The translations under genes were made by a program, and so were the position numbers. 17,929 nt of DNA, from NCBI GenBank assembly GCA_022758985.1, contig JAEMQC010000034.1:1-17929 (forward strand). The letters are read 5' to 3'. Of the stretch, positions 6,607 through 15,181 are shown in pieces. Position 1 is the stretch's first letter. Each line of letters starts with the position of its first letter. The stretch is from Campylobacteraceae bacterium (GTDB lineage Bacteria; Campylobacterota; Campylobacteria; Campylobacterales; UBA6016). The notes beneath the pieces were generated by a model. The model did not search any database and was not told where the DNA came from. It worked only from the letters and a program-made list of their open reading frames with translations.

Positions 6607-8709
6607 ATGCAAAACATAGATTTAAAAGACCCTTATTTGTTTATAAACAGGGAGCTTTCCTGGCTTAGATTTAATACGAGAGTGCTCGAAGAGGCCGAAA
6701 ATAAAAAACATCCGCTACTGGAGAGGCTAAAATTCATAGCAATTTACGGCACCAATTTAGATGAATTTTATATGATTAGAGTCGCCGGTTTGCAAGAGAT
6801 GTTTAAGATGGGTATAAATGCAGTCGGCGCAGACAAGATGACTCCCATCGACCAGCTGGGATACATAAGAGAGTATCTGCATGCCGAAAAAGAGAGGGTA
6901 AAGAGCTGCTACGAGGAGATAACGTCAGCGCTCAAAGAAGAGGGGCTTTTTATCAAAAAATACCACGAGTTAAACTCGCAGTTGCAGGCAAAGGCCGACG
7001 CCCATTTTTTTAACAATCTCTATCCGGTAATTATACCTATAGCCATCGACGCTACGCACCCGTTCCCGCATCTAAACAATCTAAGTTTCGCATTGGCCGT
7101 AAAGCTTGTGGATAAAGAAGATAAAAACGTTATTAAATTCGGGCTTATTAGAATTCCGCGAGTTCTAAGCAGATTTGTGGAGCTGGAAAACAACATATTT
7201 GTTAGCATAGAGTCTATCGTAAGACGCCACATAGAGACGCTGTTTTCCGGATATGAGTGTGCCGAGAGCATAGCCTTTAAGGTGACTAGAAACGCCGATC
7301 TTGTAATAGAAGAGGAGGAGGCAGAGGATTTTTTGGAGCTACTAGAGCAAGGAATCAGGGCTAGGCGAAAAGGCGATTTCGTGAGGCTAACACTTGAAAA
7401 AAGCGACGATGTGGAACTGAACAATTTCCTGATGTCTCATATCAAGCTGGACGAAGGGGATGTATATAAAATTACGGTGCTTCCTTTGGATCTTAGCGCA
7501 TTGTGGCAGATAGTATCCGCCAAGCATTTTGCGCATTTGACATATAAGCCCTATACCCCAAAAGTGCTTCCTCCTTTGGATCTAAATGGAAATATATTTG
7601 ACCAGATTGAAAATCAGGATATCTGCTTTTTCCAACCGTATGAGAGTTTTGACCCGGTAGTTAAATTTATATCCGATGCCTCCAAAGACCCTAACGTTTT
7701 ATCTATTAAAATGACGCTCTATCGGGTGGGCAAGAATTCGCCGTTGGTAAAATCGCTTATAGAGGCGGCCGAAAACGGCATTCAGGTAACTGCACTCGTA
7801 GAGCTAAAGGCCAGATTTGACGAAGAGAACAATCTACATTGGGCTAGAGCGCTTGAACGTGCCGGTGCACACGTAGTGTACGGCATAGCCGGGTTTAAGG
7901 TGCATGCCAAGATAGCTACGGTGGTGCGAAAGCATAGGGACGGCCTAAGGCAGTATGTCCACCTCTCTACCGGAAATTACAACGTGCAGTCCGCAAGAAT
8001 TTATACCGATGTGGGCTTTTTTACGGCCAATAAAGATGTTGCGGAGGATGCGACGAAGTTTTTCCACCATCTGACAGGCTCTGCAAAGTACTCCGAACTA
8101 AAAGCGCTCTCTATGGCGCCTACGCAGATGAAAAAAAGAGTGCTTGAGCTAATAGAAAACGAAGAAAAGGCCGGAAATAGCGGACATATAATCGCAAAGA
8201 TGAATGCGCTTGTAGATGCCGACGTTATCAGGGCTCTCTATAAAGCTTCGATAGCTGGCGCCAAAATAGAGCTTATTATCAGAGGTATATGTTGCCTAAG
8301 GCCTGGGGTTGCAGGCATAAGCGATAATATCAGAGTGACTTCCATAGTCGGCAAGTATTTGGAACACGCCAGAATATTCTACTTCAAAAACTCTAGCCCA
8401 CAGCTATTCTTCTCAAGCGCGGACTGGATGACTAGAAATCTGGAAAAAAGAATAGAGCTTCTAACGCCAGTATATGATGCGAAAATCGCCCAAAAGTTGC
8501 TTGAGATAATAAAGCTTCAGGCAGATGACGACGTACAGGCCAGAGTGCTAGGCGTGGACGGAGAGTACACGAAAGTAGAGAGCAAAAGCGGCGGATTTGA
8601 CAGCCAAAAAATACTAGAAGACTATGTAACCGGAGTATTCGAATCATACGTCAAAGAGCGAAGCTCAAGGGAAAATCGATTGGCTAGCAAACTATTAAAG
8701 GAAAGTTAA
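6607..8709 (+). CDS. ppk1: Polyphosphate kinase 1
   Basis: PPK1 reversibly polymerises the terminal phosphate of ATP into polyphosphate, used in stress survival and motility. The 700 residues fit the family size. The N-terminal domain begins with FINRELSWLRFN. The catalytic histidine is H433 in FKVHAKIA, equivalent to E. coli H435, and the second conserved histidine is H587 in LEHARIFYF, equivalent to H592. HLSTGNYN and SSADWMTRNLEKR are further PPK1 signatures. I chose the ATG at 6607, because the upstream in-frame TTG at 6568 lies within the TATAAT promoter. Its ribosome site (GGAAAAATAAG) is weak. It is the first gene of the rightward block and is followed one base later by the carbonic-anhydrase-like gene. 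Confidence 0.96.
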   Translation: MQNIDLKDPYLFINRELSWLRFNTRVLEEAENKKHPLLERLKFIAIYGTNLDEFYMIRVAGLQEMFKMGINAVGADKMTPIDQLGYIREYLHAEKERVKSCYEEITSALKEEGLFIKKYHELNSQLQAKADAHFFNNLYPVIIPIAIDATHPFPHLNNLSFALAVKLVDKEDKNVIKFGLIRIPRVLSRFVELENNIFVSIESIVRRHIETLFSGYECAESIAFKVTRNADLVIEEEEAEDFLELLEQGIRARRKGDFVRLTLEKSDDVELNNFLMSHIKLDEGDVYKITVLPLDLSALWQIVSAKHFAHLTYKPYTPKVLPPLDLNGNIFDQIENQDICFFQPYESFDPVVKFISDASKDPNVLSIKMTLYRVGKNSPLVKSLIEAAENGIQVTALVELKARFDEENNLHWARALERAGAHVVYGIAGFKVHAKIATVVRKHRDGLRQYVHLSTGNYNVQSARIYTDVGFFTANKDVAEDATKFFHHLTGSAKYSELKALSMAPTQMKKRVLELIENEEKAGNSGHIIAKMNALVDADVIRALYKASIAGAKIELIIRGICCLRPGVAGISDNIRVTSIVGKYLEHARIFYFKNSSPQLFFSSADWMTRNLEKRIELLTPVYDAKIAQKLLEIIKLQADDDVQARVLGVDGEYTKVESKSGGFDSQKILEDYVTGVFESYVKERSSRENRLASKLLKES

Positions 8710-8710
8710 G

Positions 8711-9235
8711 ATGATAATGAACTTTAAACACTATGCGCCGCAAATCGGCGAAAACGTATTTATAGCGCCGAGTGCGGACGTGATTGGCAGGGTCAAAATA
8801 GGCAAAGATAGCTCCATATGGTTTGGGGTGGTGGTGCGCGGTGATGTGCATAGGATTGAGATAGGTGAGCGTACGAGCATTCAAGACCTCTCGATGGTGC
8901 ATATTACGCATCACAAAAGAGAGGACGAGTCCGACGGTTATCCTACATTTATAGGAAACGACGTAACGGTAGGCCATAAAGTGATGCTGCACGGATGCAC
9001 TATAGAGGACGCCTGTCTTATAGGTATGTCGGCTACGATACTAGACGGCGCCGTTATCGGCAAGGAGTCCATAGTGGGCGCCGGAGCGCTTGTGACAAAA
9101 GGAAAAGTTTTTCCTCCAAGATCGCTAATTATGGGCTCTCCGGCCAAAGTCGTGCGCGAACTAACTGACGAAGAGGTGGCCGAGCTATATGCTTCCGCAA
9201 AAAGATACGTAGCTTTTAAAAACGAGTATATGTAA
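8711..9235 (+). CDS. Gamma-carbonic-anhydrase family protein (left-handed beta-helix)
   Basis: The 174 residues show hexapeptide repeats (IGxxxxI periodicity from about 12 to 140) forming a left-handed beta-helix that usually trimerises. The zinc-ligand pattern is complete: H64 (SMVH), then H89 and H94 in GHKVMLHGC, with the 5-residue spacing of gamma carbonic anhydrases. Q58 and D59 in SIQD also match the family. The protein is of the short YrdA/PaaY/CaiE-like type, several of which have weak or untested carbonic anhydrase activity, so the CO2 hydration role is inferred. The ATG follows the ppk stop by one base, with AAGGAAAG as Shine-Dalgarno sequence; a second ATG two codons later is possible. 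It is probably co-transcribed with ppk. Confidence 0.88.
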   Translation: MIMNFKHYAPQIGENVFIAPSADVIGRVKIGKDSSIWFGVVVRGDVHRIEIGERTSIQDLSMVHITHHKREDESDGYPTFIGNDVTVGHKVMLHGCTIEDACLIGMSATILDGAVIGKESIVGAGALVTKGKVFPPRSLIMGSPAKVVRELTDEEVAELYASAKRYVAFKNEYM

Positions 9236-9241
9236 GCATAG

Positions 9242-9859
9242 ATGGGCAGCGTAGAGATTTTAAGAGCAGCCGATTTTATAGGCATAGCCTCTTTTGCGCT
9301 TAGTGGCTTTCTGGCAGCCGTACGCCATAGGCTTGATATTTTCGGCGTTGCGCTGCTAGCTTTTTTGACGGCTCTTGGCGGCGGAATAGCAAGGGACGTG
9401 ATAGTCGGTCAGATTCCGGTCTCTATGCAAAATTTTTCGCTCTGCCTTATTGTGCTAGCAACTATTTTTGCCGCAACGGCGCTAAAACTGCATAGAAAAA
9501 CGGAGCTTGATCAAAAGCTTATCTTTGTAGCAAGCGACGCCGTGGGGCTGGCCGCTTTTTCTATCAGCGGTTCTATAGTCGCCATAAACGCTGGACTAAA
9601 CGCTTTTGGAGTTGCCGTGCTCTCGCTCTTGACGGCGGTCGGAGGCGGAATGATACGAGATATGCTGGTTAACGACGTGCCGGCTATTTTAAAAAGCGAA
9701 TTTTACGCTACAATCGCAATTATGGTCGGGATATTTATTTTTTTCTTAAAAGAGTTTGAATATCTCAATATCTACTCTATATTTTTACTATTCGTTTTTG
9801 CGCTAACGCTTAGAATGGTCGCATATTTCAAAGAGTGGCATCTGCCAAAACTGGATTAA
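9242..9859 (+). CDS. TRIC-like cation channel family membrane protein (UPF0126/YicG type)
   Basis: This 205-residue integral membrane protein has an internal duplication. Residues 11-22 (DFIGIASFALSG) correspond to 99-110 (DAVGLAAFSISG), and ALGGGIARD at 44-52 corresponds to AVGGGMIRD at 132-140. The paired GGG motifs and about seven transmembrane helices are the signature of UPF0126 proteins, which are prokaryotic relatives of TRIC monovalent cation channels. The actual substrate in this organism is unknown. It starts 6 bases after the carbonic-anhydrase-like gene and ends 2 bases before nadK, so it belongs to the same transcription unit. A link to K+ homeostasis with the nearby ktrBA operon is possible but rests only on proximity. 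Confidence 0.85.
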   Translation: MGSVEILRAADFIGIASFALSGFLAAVRHRLDIFGVALLAFLTALGGGIARDVIVGQIPVSMQNFSLCLIVLATIFAATALKLHRKTELDQKLIFVASDAVGLAAFSISGSIVAINAGLNAFGVAVLSLLTAVGGGMIRDMLVNDVPAILKSEFYATIAIMVGIFIFFLKEFEYLNIYSIFLLFVFALTLRMVAYFKEWHLPKLD

Positions 9860-9861
9860 AG

Positions 9862-10713
9862 ATGAGAATAAAAACTGTAGGCGTAGTCCTTCGTCCTTCT
9901 ACGGAAGGCATCAAGGATTTTTTTTACGAGTTTAAAAAAGAGGTCTCTTTATACGGAGCGGATATCCTTATAGACGCCGTATCGGCCGTATCCGTGGACG
10001 AGAAACCGACGCCTGCCGAGATTATGTTCAAAAAGGCGGATATACTGGTATCTATCGGCGGAGATGGAACCTTAATCAGTCTAGCCAGACGTTCGCATCC
10101 TTATAAAAAGCCTATTTTTGGGATAAATCTCGGCAATCTTGGATTTTTGACAGCGGCGTCAAGGGACGAGTATAAAGATTTTTTGGGCGATTTGTTTGAC
10201 GGCAAGTACGAGATAGAAAGCCGTGTCATTATGGAGGTCGTTCATAAAAAACAAAATTTTGAGAAGAGATTTTTTGCGTTTAACGACATCGTGTTGACAA
10301 AAAATATATTTTCCAAGATGATAGAGATAGACGTATTTTCAAACGATACCGAGGTAAATAGCTACTATGGCGACGGGCTTATCGTCTGCACCCCTACCGG
10401 CTCCACCGCCTACAATCTATCCGGCGGCGGCCCTTTGGTCTATCCTACGAGCGAAAACTTCATCATGACTCCTATATGCCCTCACTCTTTGACGCAAAGG
10501 CCGCTCGTGCTGCCTACGTTTTTAAATCTTTCCATATCGCCTAGCTCCGCATCGGCGGTCGCCATTATCGACGGGCAGGAGAGCTTCAACGTCGAATACA
10601 AAGAAAAATTGGAGCTAAGGCAGAGCGGTGAAAAGGTTGCGCTTATTTGGCCAAAAGGCCATAGCTTCTTCAAGGTTTTAAAACAAAAACTCAGATGGGG
10701 TCAAGATAGGTAG
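9862..10713 (+). CDS. nadK: NAD kinase
   Basis: NadK phosphorylates NAD to NADP using ATP or polyphosphate. The 283 residues carry GGDGT at 66-70, LGNLGFLTA at about 90-98, the N141-D142 pair (the NE/ND motif, FND) and TPTGSTAY at 177-184, followed by a glycine-rich SGGGP. I choose the ATG at 9862. A reading from 9835 would overlap the preceding gene and add a poor N-terminus, whereas MRIKTVGVVLRP fits a Rossmann first strand. The stop codon overlaps the recN GTG by one base (TAGTG). The nadK-recN-tatD order is, from memory, conserved in Campylobacter. The nearby ppk gene is notable because many NAD kinases accept polyphosphate, but a link here is speculative. Confidence 0.94.
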   Translation: MRIKTVGVVLRPSTEGIKDFFYEFKKEVSLYGADILIDAVSAVSVDEKPTPAEIMFKKADILVSIGGDGTLISLARRSHPYKKPIFGINLGNLGFLTAASRDEYKDFLGDLFDGKYEIESRVIMEVVHKKQNFEKRFFAFNDIVLTKNIFSKMIEIDVFSNDTEVNSYYGDGLIVCTPTGSTAYNLSGGGPLVYPTSENFIMTPICPHSLTQRPLVLPTFLNLSISPSSASAVAIIDGQESFNVEYKEKLELRQSGEKVALIWPKGHSFFKVLKQKLRWGQDR

Positions 10714-12251
10714 TGGCTATACGGAGATTTTTTGCAAAAGAGCTTATTGGATTTGATAACGTAGAGCTGGAGTTTGATAGAGGACTTACCGTATTTACGG
10801 GTCCCTCCGGTAGCGGAAAGTCGGTGTTGATGGAGGGTATACTATCTGTATTTGGATATAAAGAGCCTAAAGCTCTGAGTGCGGAGGCGCAAGTAGACGT
10901 TTTTGTGCCTTTTTTGGAGGAGATGGGCATAGAAAACGAGGAGCCCAATATCTTTAGGTATCTAAGAAAAGATAAGACCAGATATTTCGTCAACTCCCAG
11001 GCGGTCGCAAAAAAAGATATAAGTATCGTCGCGAAGGGATTTTCTTTTTATCTCTCGTCTAAAGACGATGGCGATTTTACGGACGAGAGGCTGCTTACAG
11101 TTTTGGACTCTTGCGTAACAGGCGGCGAGTTTTTGGCGTTGAAAACGGAGTATAAAGCTACGTTTGAAAGGCTTACCGAGCTAAAAAAAGAGTATACCAG
11201 ACTAAGAGAGAGGTCGATAAAAGCCGCGGAAGAGAGGGAGTTTTTAGAGTTCGAGCTAAAAAAATTCAGGGAGATTGACCCGAAAGAGGGTGAAGAGGAT
11301 GAGCTCCTGGCTCTAAAAAAAGAGCTTTCAAAAAAGGAAAAGATAGCCGCTATCGTCTCAAAAGTAGAGTCATTACTAAGCTACAAACAGGCGGTATCGG
11401 AGCTATACGAGTTTTTGGATAAGGACGATAGAGGATTGGAGTCGTTTTTTGCGGAGACGGCGGAGGCGCTTAGCGAGATTGATTTTAGGCTCTCAAAGCT
11501 CGGCGGTATAGATATAGACTGGGTATTTGAGAGGCTTGAGAAACTATCATACCTAAACAAGAGATACGGCGGCATATCGGAGGCTATTGAGTACTTCGAA
11601 ACAAAAAAGGAGGAGCTTAAAGAGCTTGAAGAGATAGATTCCAAAATCAGCTCTTTGGAACTGGATATCAAAGCCGTATCAAAAGAGGTGGACGCATTGG
11701 CCACATATATTACGCAGATGAGACAAAAAGCGCTCGGGTCGTTTTTTGAAAAACTCTCGTTTTTTACCAAAAAACTACTAATAGGCGAGCCGAAAATAGA
11801 GCTGACAAAAAAAGAGAAGTCTGTTAACGGCGAAGACGGTGTCGATATATCTCTGGGAGGCTCTAAGGTGTCTACTCTGAGCGCCGGGGAGTATAGGAGG
11901 CTAAGACTAGCTGTCATGGCTTGCCAAAACGGGCAAAATTTTGATAGAGCCGTTCTTTTTTTGGATGAGGCGGACGCAAACCTGAGCGGGGAGGAGAGCG
12001 CCGGAGTTGCATTCTTGTTAAAAGAGCTATCAAAAAGCTACCAGATATTTGCCATCTCTCATCAGCCGCAACTAGCAAGCGTTGCGGACCATCACTTCGT
12101 TGTTGGCAAAAACGAAAATGGCAGTTTTGTTAGAAAGATTGTTGAACAAGAGAGGGTTTGCGAGATAGCCAGAATGGTCTCTTCCGGCGAAATTAAAAAA
12201 GAGGCGCTCGAATATGCTAGGGAGATGTTAAGAGAGGGGGCAAAATGCTGA
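10713..12251 (+). CDS. recN: DNA repair protein RecN (SMC-like ATPase)
   Basis: RecN is an SMC-like ATPase acting early in double-strand break repair. The Walker A motif GPSGSGKS is at 30-37, the ABC-like signature LSAGEYRRLRLA at 389-400 (usually LSGGE) and Walker B AVLFLDEAD around 413-421, with a following His-containing SHQPQ. Between them, about residues 140-215 and 290-345 are lysine/glutamate-rich coiled coils. The 512 residues are shorter than the 550 or so of E. coli RecN, with reduced coiled-coil arms. The start is GTG at 10713, overlapping the nadK stop by one base, with AGATAGG upstream. The last 7 bases overlap tatD. Both ATP-binding halves are complete, so it is probably functional. 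Confidence 0.92.
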   Translation: MAIRRFFAKELIGFDNVELEFDRGLTVFTGPSGSGKSVLMEGILSVFGYKEPKALSAEAQVDVFVPFLEEMGIENEEPNIFRYLRKDKTRYFVNSQAVAKKDISIVAKGFSFYLSSKDDGDFTDERLLTVLDSCVTGGEFLALKTEYKATFERLTELKKEYTRLRERSIKAAEEREFLEFELKKFREIDPKEGEEDELLALKKELSKKEKIAAIVSKVESLLSYKQAVSELYEFLDKDDRGLESFFAETAEALSEIDFRLSKLGGIDIDWVFERLEKLSYLNKRYGGISEAIEYFETKKEELKELEEIDSKISSLELDIKAVSKEVDALATYITQMRQKALGSFFEKLSFFTKKLLIGEPKIELTKKEKSVNGEDGVDISLGGSKVSTLSAGEYRRLRLAVMACQNGQNFDRAVLFLDEADANLSGEESAGVAFLLKELSKSYQIFAISHQPQLASVADHHFVVGKNENGSFVRKIVEQERVCEIARMVSSGEIKKEALEYAREMLREGAKC

Positions 12252-13054
12252 TAGATACGCACTGTCATTTGGATGACGGACGCTACCTTGATGATATAGA
12301 CGATGTCTTAAAAAGGTCGCTTGAAGCCGGAGTGGATAGATTTATTATCCCGGGAGCTGACCCTAAAGATTTAGGTAGAGCCCTGAAGCTCAGTGAAAAA
12401 TATGAGGGCGTCTATTTTGCGGTCGGTGTTCATCCGTATCACGTAAGGGAGTTTGACGAGCGCTATTTCGAACTTTTATCGCATCCTAAATGCGTAGCCG
12501 TAGGTGAGTGTGGACTCGATTACTTTAGATTGCCAGAAAATGAGATGGAGAAGGCCGAAGAAAAAAGAGTGCAAAAAGAGATTTTTGCGCGTCAGATAGA
12601 GGCGGCAAAACGGTATAAAAAACCTCTCATAGTCCATATAAGGGAGGCTAGCGATGAGAGCAAAAAAATACTTCTTGAGCTGGGCGCAGAAAGTGTCGGC
12701 GGCGTACTGCACTGCTATAATGCGGACCATCAGCTGCTAAGTCTTGCAAAGCAGGGGTTTTATTTTGGGATAGGCGGCGTACTTACGTTTTCAAATGCCA
12801 GAAAGCTCGTAGAGGTCTTGCCGAAAATTCCACTCGATAGGCTTTTGTTTGAGACCGATGCCCCGTATCTTACGCCCATGCCGCATCGCGGCAAGAGAAA
12901 CGAGCCTTCATATATGCCTCTCGTCGTCAAAAAAGCCTCTGAGCTTTTGTGGGTAACAAAAGAGAAGCTGGCGGATATTTCGAATGAAAACTCGAAAAGA
13001 GTCTTTGGAATATGGGAGCTAAGAGTTTTTCGAAGGACTGTTTTGATGAAATAA
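12245..13054 (+). CDS. tatD: TatD-family metal-dependent DNase
   Basis: TatD proteins are TIM-barrel metal-dependent nucleases involved in DNA repair and turnover. All metal ligands are present in the 269 residues: H6 and H8 (DTHCHLD), E88 (GECGLDYF), H131 (IVHIRE), H156 (LHCYN) and D205 (ETDAPYL). The PHRGKRNEP loop near 213-221 is typical. The ATG overlaps the recN 3' end by 7 bases and has a strong Shine-Dalgarno sequence (AGAGAGGGGG). The C-terminus extends about 13 residues past the usual RVFG ending, with a basic tail (WELRVFRRTVLMK) that I cannot interpret. It closes the nadK-recN-tatD unit; an 87-base gap containing a promoter follows. Confidence 0.94.
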   Translation: MLIDTHCHLDDGRYLDDIDDVLKRSLEAGVDRFIIPGADPKDLGRALKLSEKYEGVYFAVGVHPYHVREFDERYFELLSHPKCVAVGECGLDYFRLPENEMEKAEEKRVQKEIFARQIEAAKRYKKPLIVHIREASDESKKILLELGAESVGGVLHCYNADHQLLSLAKQGFYFGIGGVLTFSNARKLVEVLPKIPLDRLLFETDAPYLTPMPHRGKRNEPSYMPLVVKKASELLWVTKEKLADISNENSKRVFGIWELRVFRRTVLMK

Positions 13055-13107
13055 TTTAGCTAAGATAAAGAGAGCTTAACAACGGTGTTTTTAAATAAAA
13101 TTTAAAA

Positions 13108-13113
13108 TACAAT
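13108..13113 (+). promoter_or_regulatory. Candidate -10 element for the envelope gene cluster
   Basis: TACAAT lies in an A/T-rich 87-base gap (13055-13141) between tatD and the lytic transglycosylase gene, with T-rich and A-rich tracts upstream (around 13087-13107). It predicts a transcript starting near 13120 and a leader of about 20 bases that includes the AGAGAAG ribosome site. No clear tatD terminator was seen, so read-through is also likely. Confidence 0.5.
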
Positions 13114-13141
13114 TAGCTCCAAAATCACACTAGAGAAGCAG

Positions 13142-13825
13142 TTGAAAAAAATCACTCTTTTAATACTTTTGCCTCTGTTTTGCGCTTTCGCCGGCAATGC
13201 GGTGGATGAAGCCATGCTCTCTTTTGATATAGAGGGCGGAGCCGAAAATAACAAGGTGCTATATTCGTTCGTTAAGGACGAGGAAGCCGGAAATAACGCA
13301 AAAAGCTTTTTCAAAAAAACTATTACTCTCAATAAGAAAAACTACCTTACGGCAAAGAGGGTCTTGGCCGAGAAGGGTGTTCCAAAGAGCTTTATCTGGA
13401 TTGCGATGACCGAGACGAAGTTTAATAACTCCGTGGCTCTGAAGCAAACAAAGACCGCCGGTATTTGGCAGATGGTGCCGTATGCCTCCAGAATGTTCGG
13501 TCTAAAAGTCGGCAAGGGCGTAGATGAGAGAAAAGACGTCGAAAAGTGTACGGCCGCGTTTGCCGATTATTGCCAGTATATGTACAAAAAATTCGGTAAC
13601 TGGGGACTTGTCGCCGTCGGATATAATTGCGGAGACGAAAGGCTCAAAAAGGTTATTAGGAAGGTCGGGAGCAAAGATCTAAATGTGCTTTTGGATCCGA
13701 ATAAGAAGTTTTTACCTAAAGAGACGAGAATATATTTTAAGAGAGTACTGACGCTTGCCAAAACCGCAAATAGCGAAGATATGGTAGAGTTTTTGGAGGA
13801 TATCGAGGAGAGCGAGGCAGGATGA
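13142..13825 (+). CDS. Secreted lytic transglycosylase, SLT/MltD-like catalytic domain
   Basis: This 227-residue exported protein should cleave peptidoglycan glycan strands to 1,6-anhydro ends. A signal peptide spans about residues 1-17 (MKKITLLILLPLFCAFA), cleaved after AFA; it has no lipobox, unlike MltD itself. The GH23-type domain shows catalytic E91 (MTETKFN), GIWQ at 107-110 and GYNCGDER at 160-167, equivalent to the AYNxGE motif. There are no LysM repeats, so it is much shorter than MltD (about 450 residues). The start is TTG at 13142 with AGAGAAG upstream, chosen because it gives a perfect signal peptide. The stop overlaps the rlpA ATG (ATGA), indicating coupled synthesis with another septal wall hydrolase. 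Confidence 0.88.
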   Translation: MKKITLLILLPLFCAFAGNAVDEAMLSFDIEGGAENNKVLYSFVKDEEAGNNAKSFFKKTITLNKKNYLTAKRVLAEKGVPKSFIWIAMTETKFNNSVALKQTKTAGIWQMVPYASRMFGLKVGKGVDERKDVEKCTAAFADYCQYMYKKFGNWGLVAVGYNCGDERLKKVIRKVGSKDLNVLLDPNKKFLPKETRIYFKRVLTLAKTANSEDMVEFLEDIEESEAG

Positions 13826-14595
13826 GAGTAGCTATAGCGGCGCTTATCGGCGTCATATTTTTTGCAGGATGCGGACAAAAATTGACGGTTCCGTACAAGA
13901 ACGACAAGGAGAGTGCACCCAAAAGTACCGAGGAGATGTCAAAAAAATCGTCTTCGTCTTTTGTTTACAATATGAAGCCTTACTCGGTTTTCGGCAAAAC
14001 TTATTATCCTACTTTTGTCTCCGTCGGCGAAGAGATGAGCGGAATCGCCAGTTGGTACGGGCCCGATTTTCATAGCAAAAAAACCGCAAACGGCGAGGCT
14101 TACGATATGTACGCAGACACGGCGGCGCACAAGACTCTTCCTATGAATACGATAGCCAAAGTAACGAATATAAACAACAATAAAAGCGTCGTGGTTAGAA
14201 TAAACGATAGAGGGCCGTTTGTGGACGGACGCATTATAGACCTCTCTTATGCGGCCGGTAAAAGCATAGGAATAGATAAAACCGGTACGGCGCCCGTCAA
14301 AATAGTAGTTTTGGGCTTTGACGGCAAAATAGCAAAAGAGGGCAAGTCTGAGGGCAAATATATTTCAAGTGTAGCAGTGCAGATAGGCGCCTTTAGAAAC
14401 AAAAGCGGGGCCGATAGCTGGGCTGCGAAATACGCAAGCGTAAACGGAATATATAAAGCCGTCGTAAAAACGTACGACTATCAGGGATCACCAATGCATC
14501 GGGTTATGCTGACAAATTTTAGAAGCGAGGCGGAGGCAAGAGATTTTATTAAAGAGGGGCAGTTCGCCGGCTCTTTTGTAGTAAGCCTAGATTAG
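13822..14595 (+). CDS. rlpA: RlpA-family septal lipoprotein, DPBB plus SPOR domains
   Basis: RlpA-type proteins bind denuded glycans at the division septum; the Pseudomonas aeruginosa protein is a lytic transglycosylase. The 257 residues contain a lipoprotein signal with lipobox FAGC (Cys17), a double-psi beta-barrel domain at about 72-165 and a C-terminal SPOR domain at about 182-257 (VAVQIGAF start). The residues shown to be catalytic in P. aeruginosa have counterparts: H103 in AAHKTLP and D129 in INDRGPF. ASWYGPDF and TANGEAYDM are further family markers. The ATG overlaps the upstream transglycosylase stop by 4 bases, so two wall-cleaving enzymes are made together. Enzymatic activity is inferred from the intact catalytic residues. 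Confidence 0.93.
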   Translation: MRVAIAALIGVIFFAGCGQKLTVPYKNDKESAPKSTEEMSKKSSSSFVYNMKPYSVFGKTYYPTFVSVGEEMSGIASWYGPDFHSKKTANGEAYDMYADTAAHKTLPMNTIAKVTNINNNKSVVVRINDRGPFVDGRIIDLSYAAGKSIGIDKTGTAPVKIVVLGFDGKIAKEGKSEGKYISSVAVQIGAFRNKSGADSWAAKYASVNGIYKAVVKTYDYQGSPMHRVMLTNFRSEAEARDFIKEGQFAGSFVVSLD

Positions 14596-14605
14596 GAGAA
14601 AAGCA

Positions 14606-15181
14606 GTGATAAAAATTGAGAGAAACACGAAAGAGACGCAGATAGCGCTTGAGCTAGAACTATCCGGGAGCGGAAGTTTTAATGGTAGTAGCAAAATAGG
14701 ATTTTTCGACCATATGTTAAACACTCTTGCAAAACACTCCGGGATGGATATAAATCTAGATTGTAATGGCGATTTGCACGTAGATTTCCACCATACGGTA
14801 GAGGATGTCGGTATAGTTCTCGGCGAAGCAATCCATAAAGTGGTCTTCCCGGTTGGAGCCATAGAGAGATTCGGGGAGGCGAAGATAGTCATGGATGAAG
14901 CGCTGATAGAAAGTGCAATCGATATCTCAGGCAGACCGTACCTCTATTTTGATCTTGGCAAATTGAGCGGAAAAGTAGGCGAATTTGACGCCGAGCTCTG
15001 CGAAGAATTTTTCCGTGCGCTCATATTTAATTCGAAAATATCGGCCCATATTACTAAGGCTAGGGGACATAATCTGCATCATATCGTAGAGGGTGCATTT
15101 AAGGCGTTTGCCGTATCGTTAAAAAGAGCGCTGAGGGCTAGCGAAAAAAGTGGAATCCCTAGCACAAAAGGTGTTTTGTGA
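14606..15181 (+). CDS. hisB: Imidazoleglycerol-phosphate dehydratase, monofunctional
   Basis: HisB dehydrates imidazole glycerol phosphate in histidine biosynthesis. The 191 residues contain the metal-binding motifs FFDHMLN (H36), AKHSG (H44), FHHTVED (H62, H63, E66) and ARGHNLHHIVEGAFK (H155, H158, H159, E162), so both Mn sites look complete. It is the dehydratase only; the phosphatase half of the E. coli fusion is absent, as expected outside enterics. The start is GTG at 14606 with Shine-Dalgarno AGGAGAA. The stop overlaps the lptC GTG (GTGA). No other his gene is adjacent. It sits where I would expect kdsC before lptC in Campylobacter jejuni, and kdsC is not in the window. Confidence 0.95.
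   Translation: MIKIERNTKETQIALELELSGSGSFNGSSKIGFFDHMLNTLAKHSGMDINLDCNGDLHVDFHHTVEDVGIVLGEAIHKVVFPVGAIERFGEAKIVMDEALIESAIDISGRPYLYFDLGKLSGKVGEFDAELCEEFFRALIFNSKISAHITKARGHNLHHIVEGAFKAFAVSLKRALRASEKSGIPSTKGVL

Noticed and set aside
9835..9861. Longer nadK start overlapping the TRIC-like gene
   Set aside because: The extra residues do not resemble the family, and the ATG at 9862 starts directly at the first beta strand.
11381..11917. 178-codon open frame on the minus strand opposite recN
   Set aside because: It is serine-rich low-complexity sequence, the antisense shadow of the lysine/glutamate-rich coiled coil of RecN.
13055..13107. Possible terminator after tatD
   Set aside because: Only imperfect short repeats around TTAGCTAAG and CTTAAC are visible, without a stable stem and U-run.
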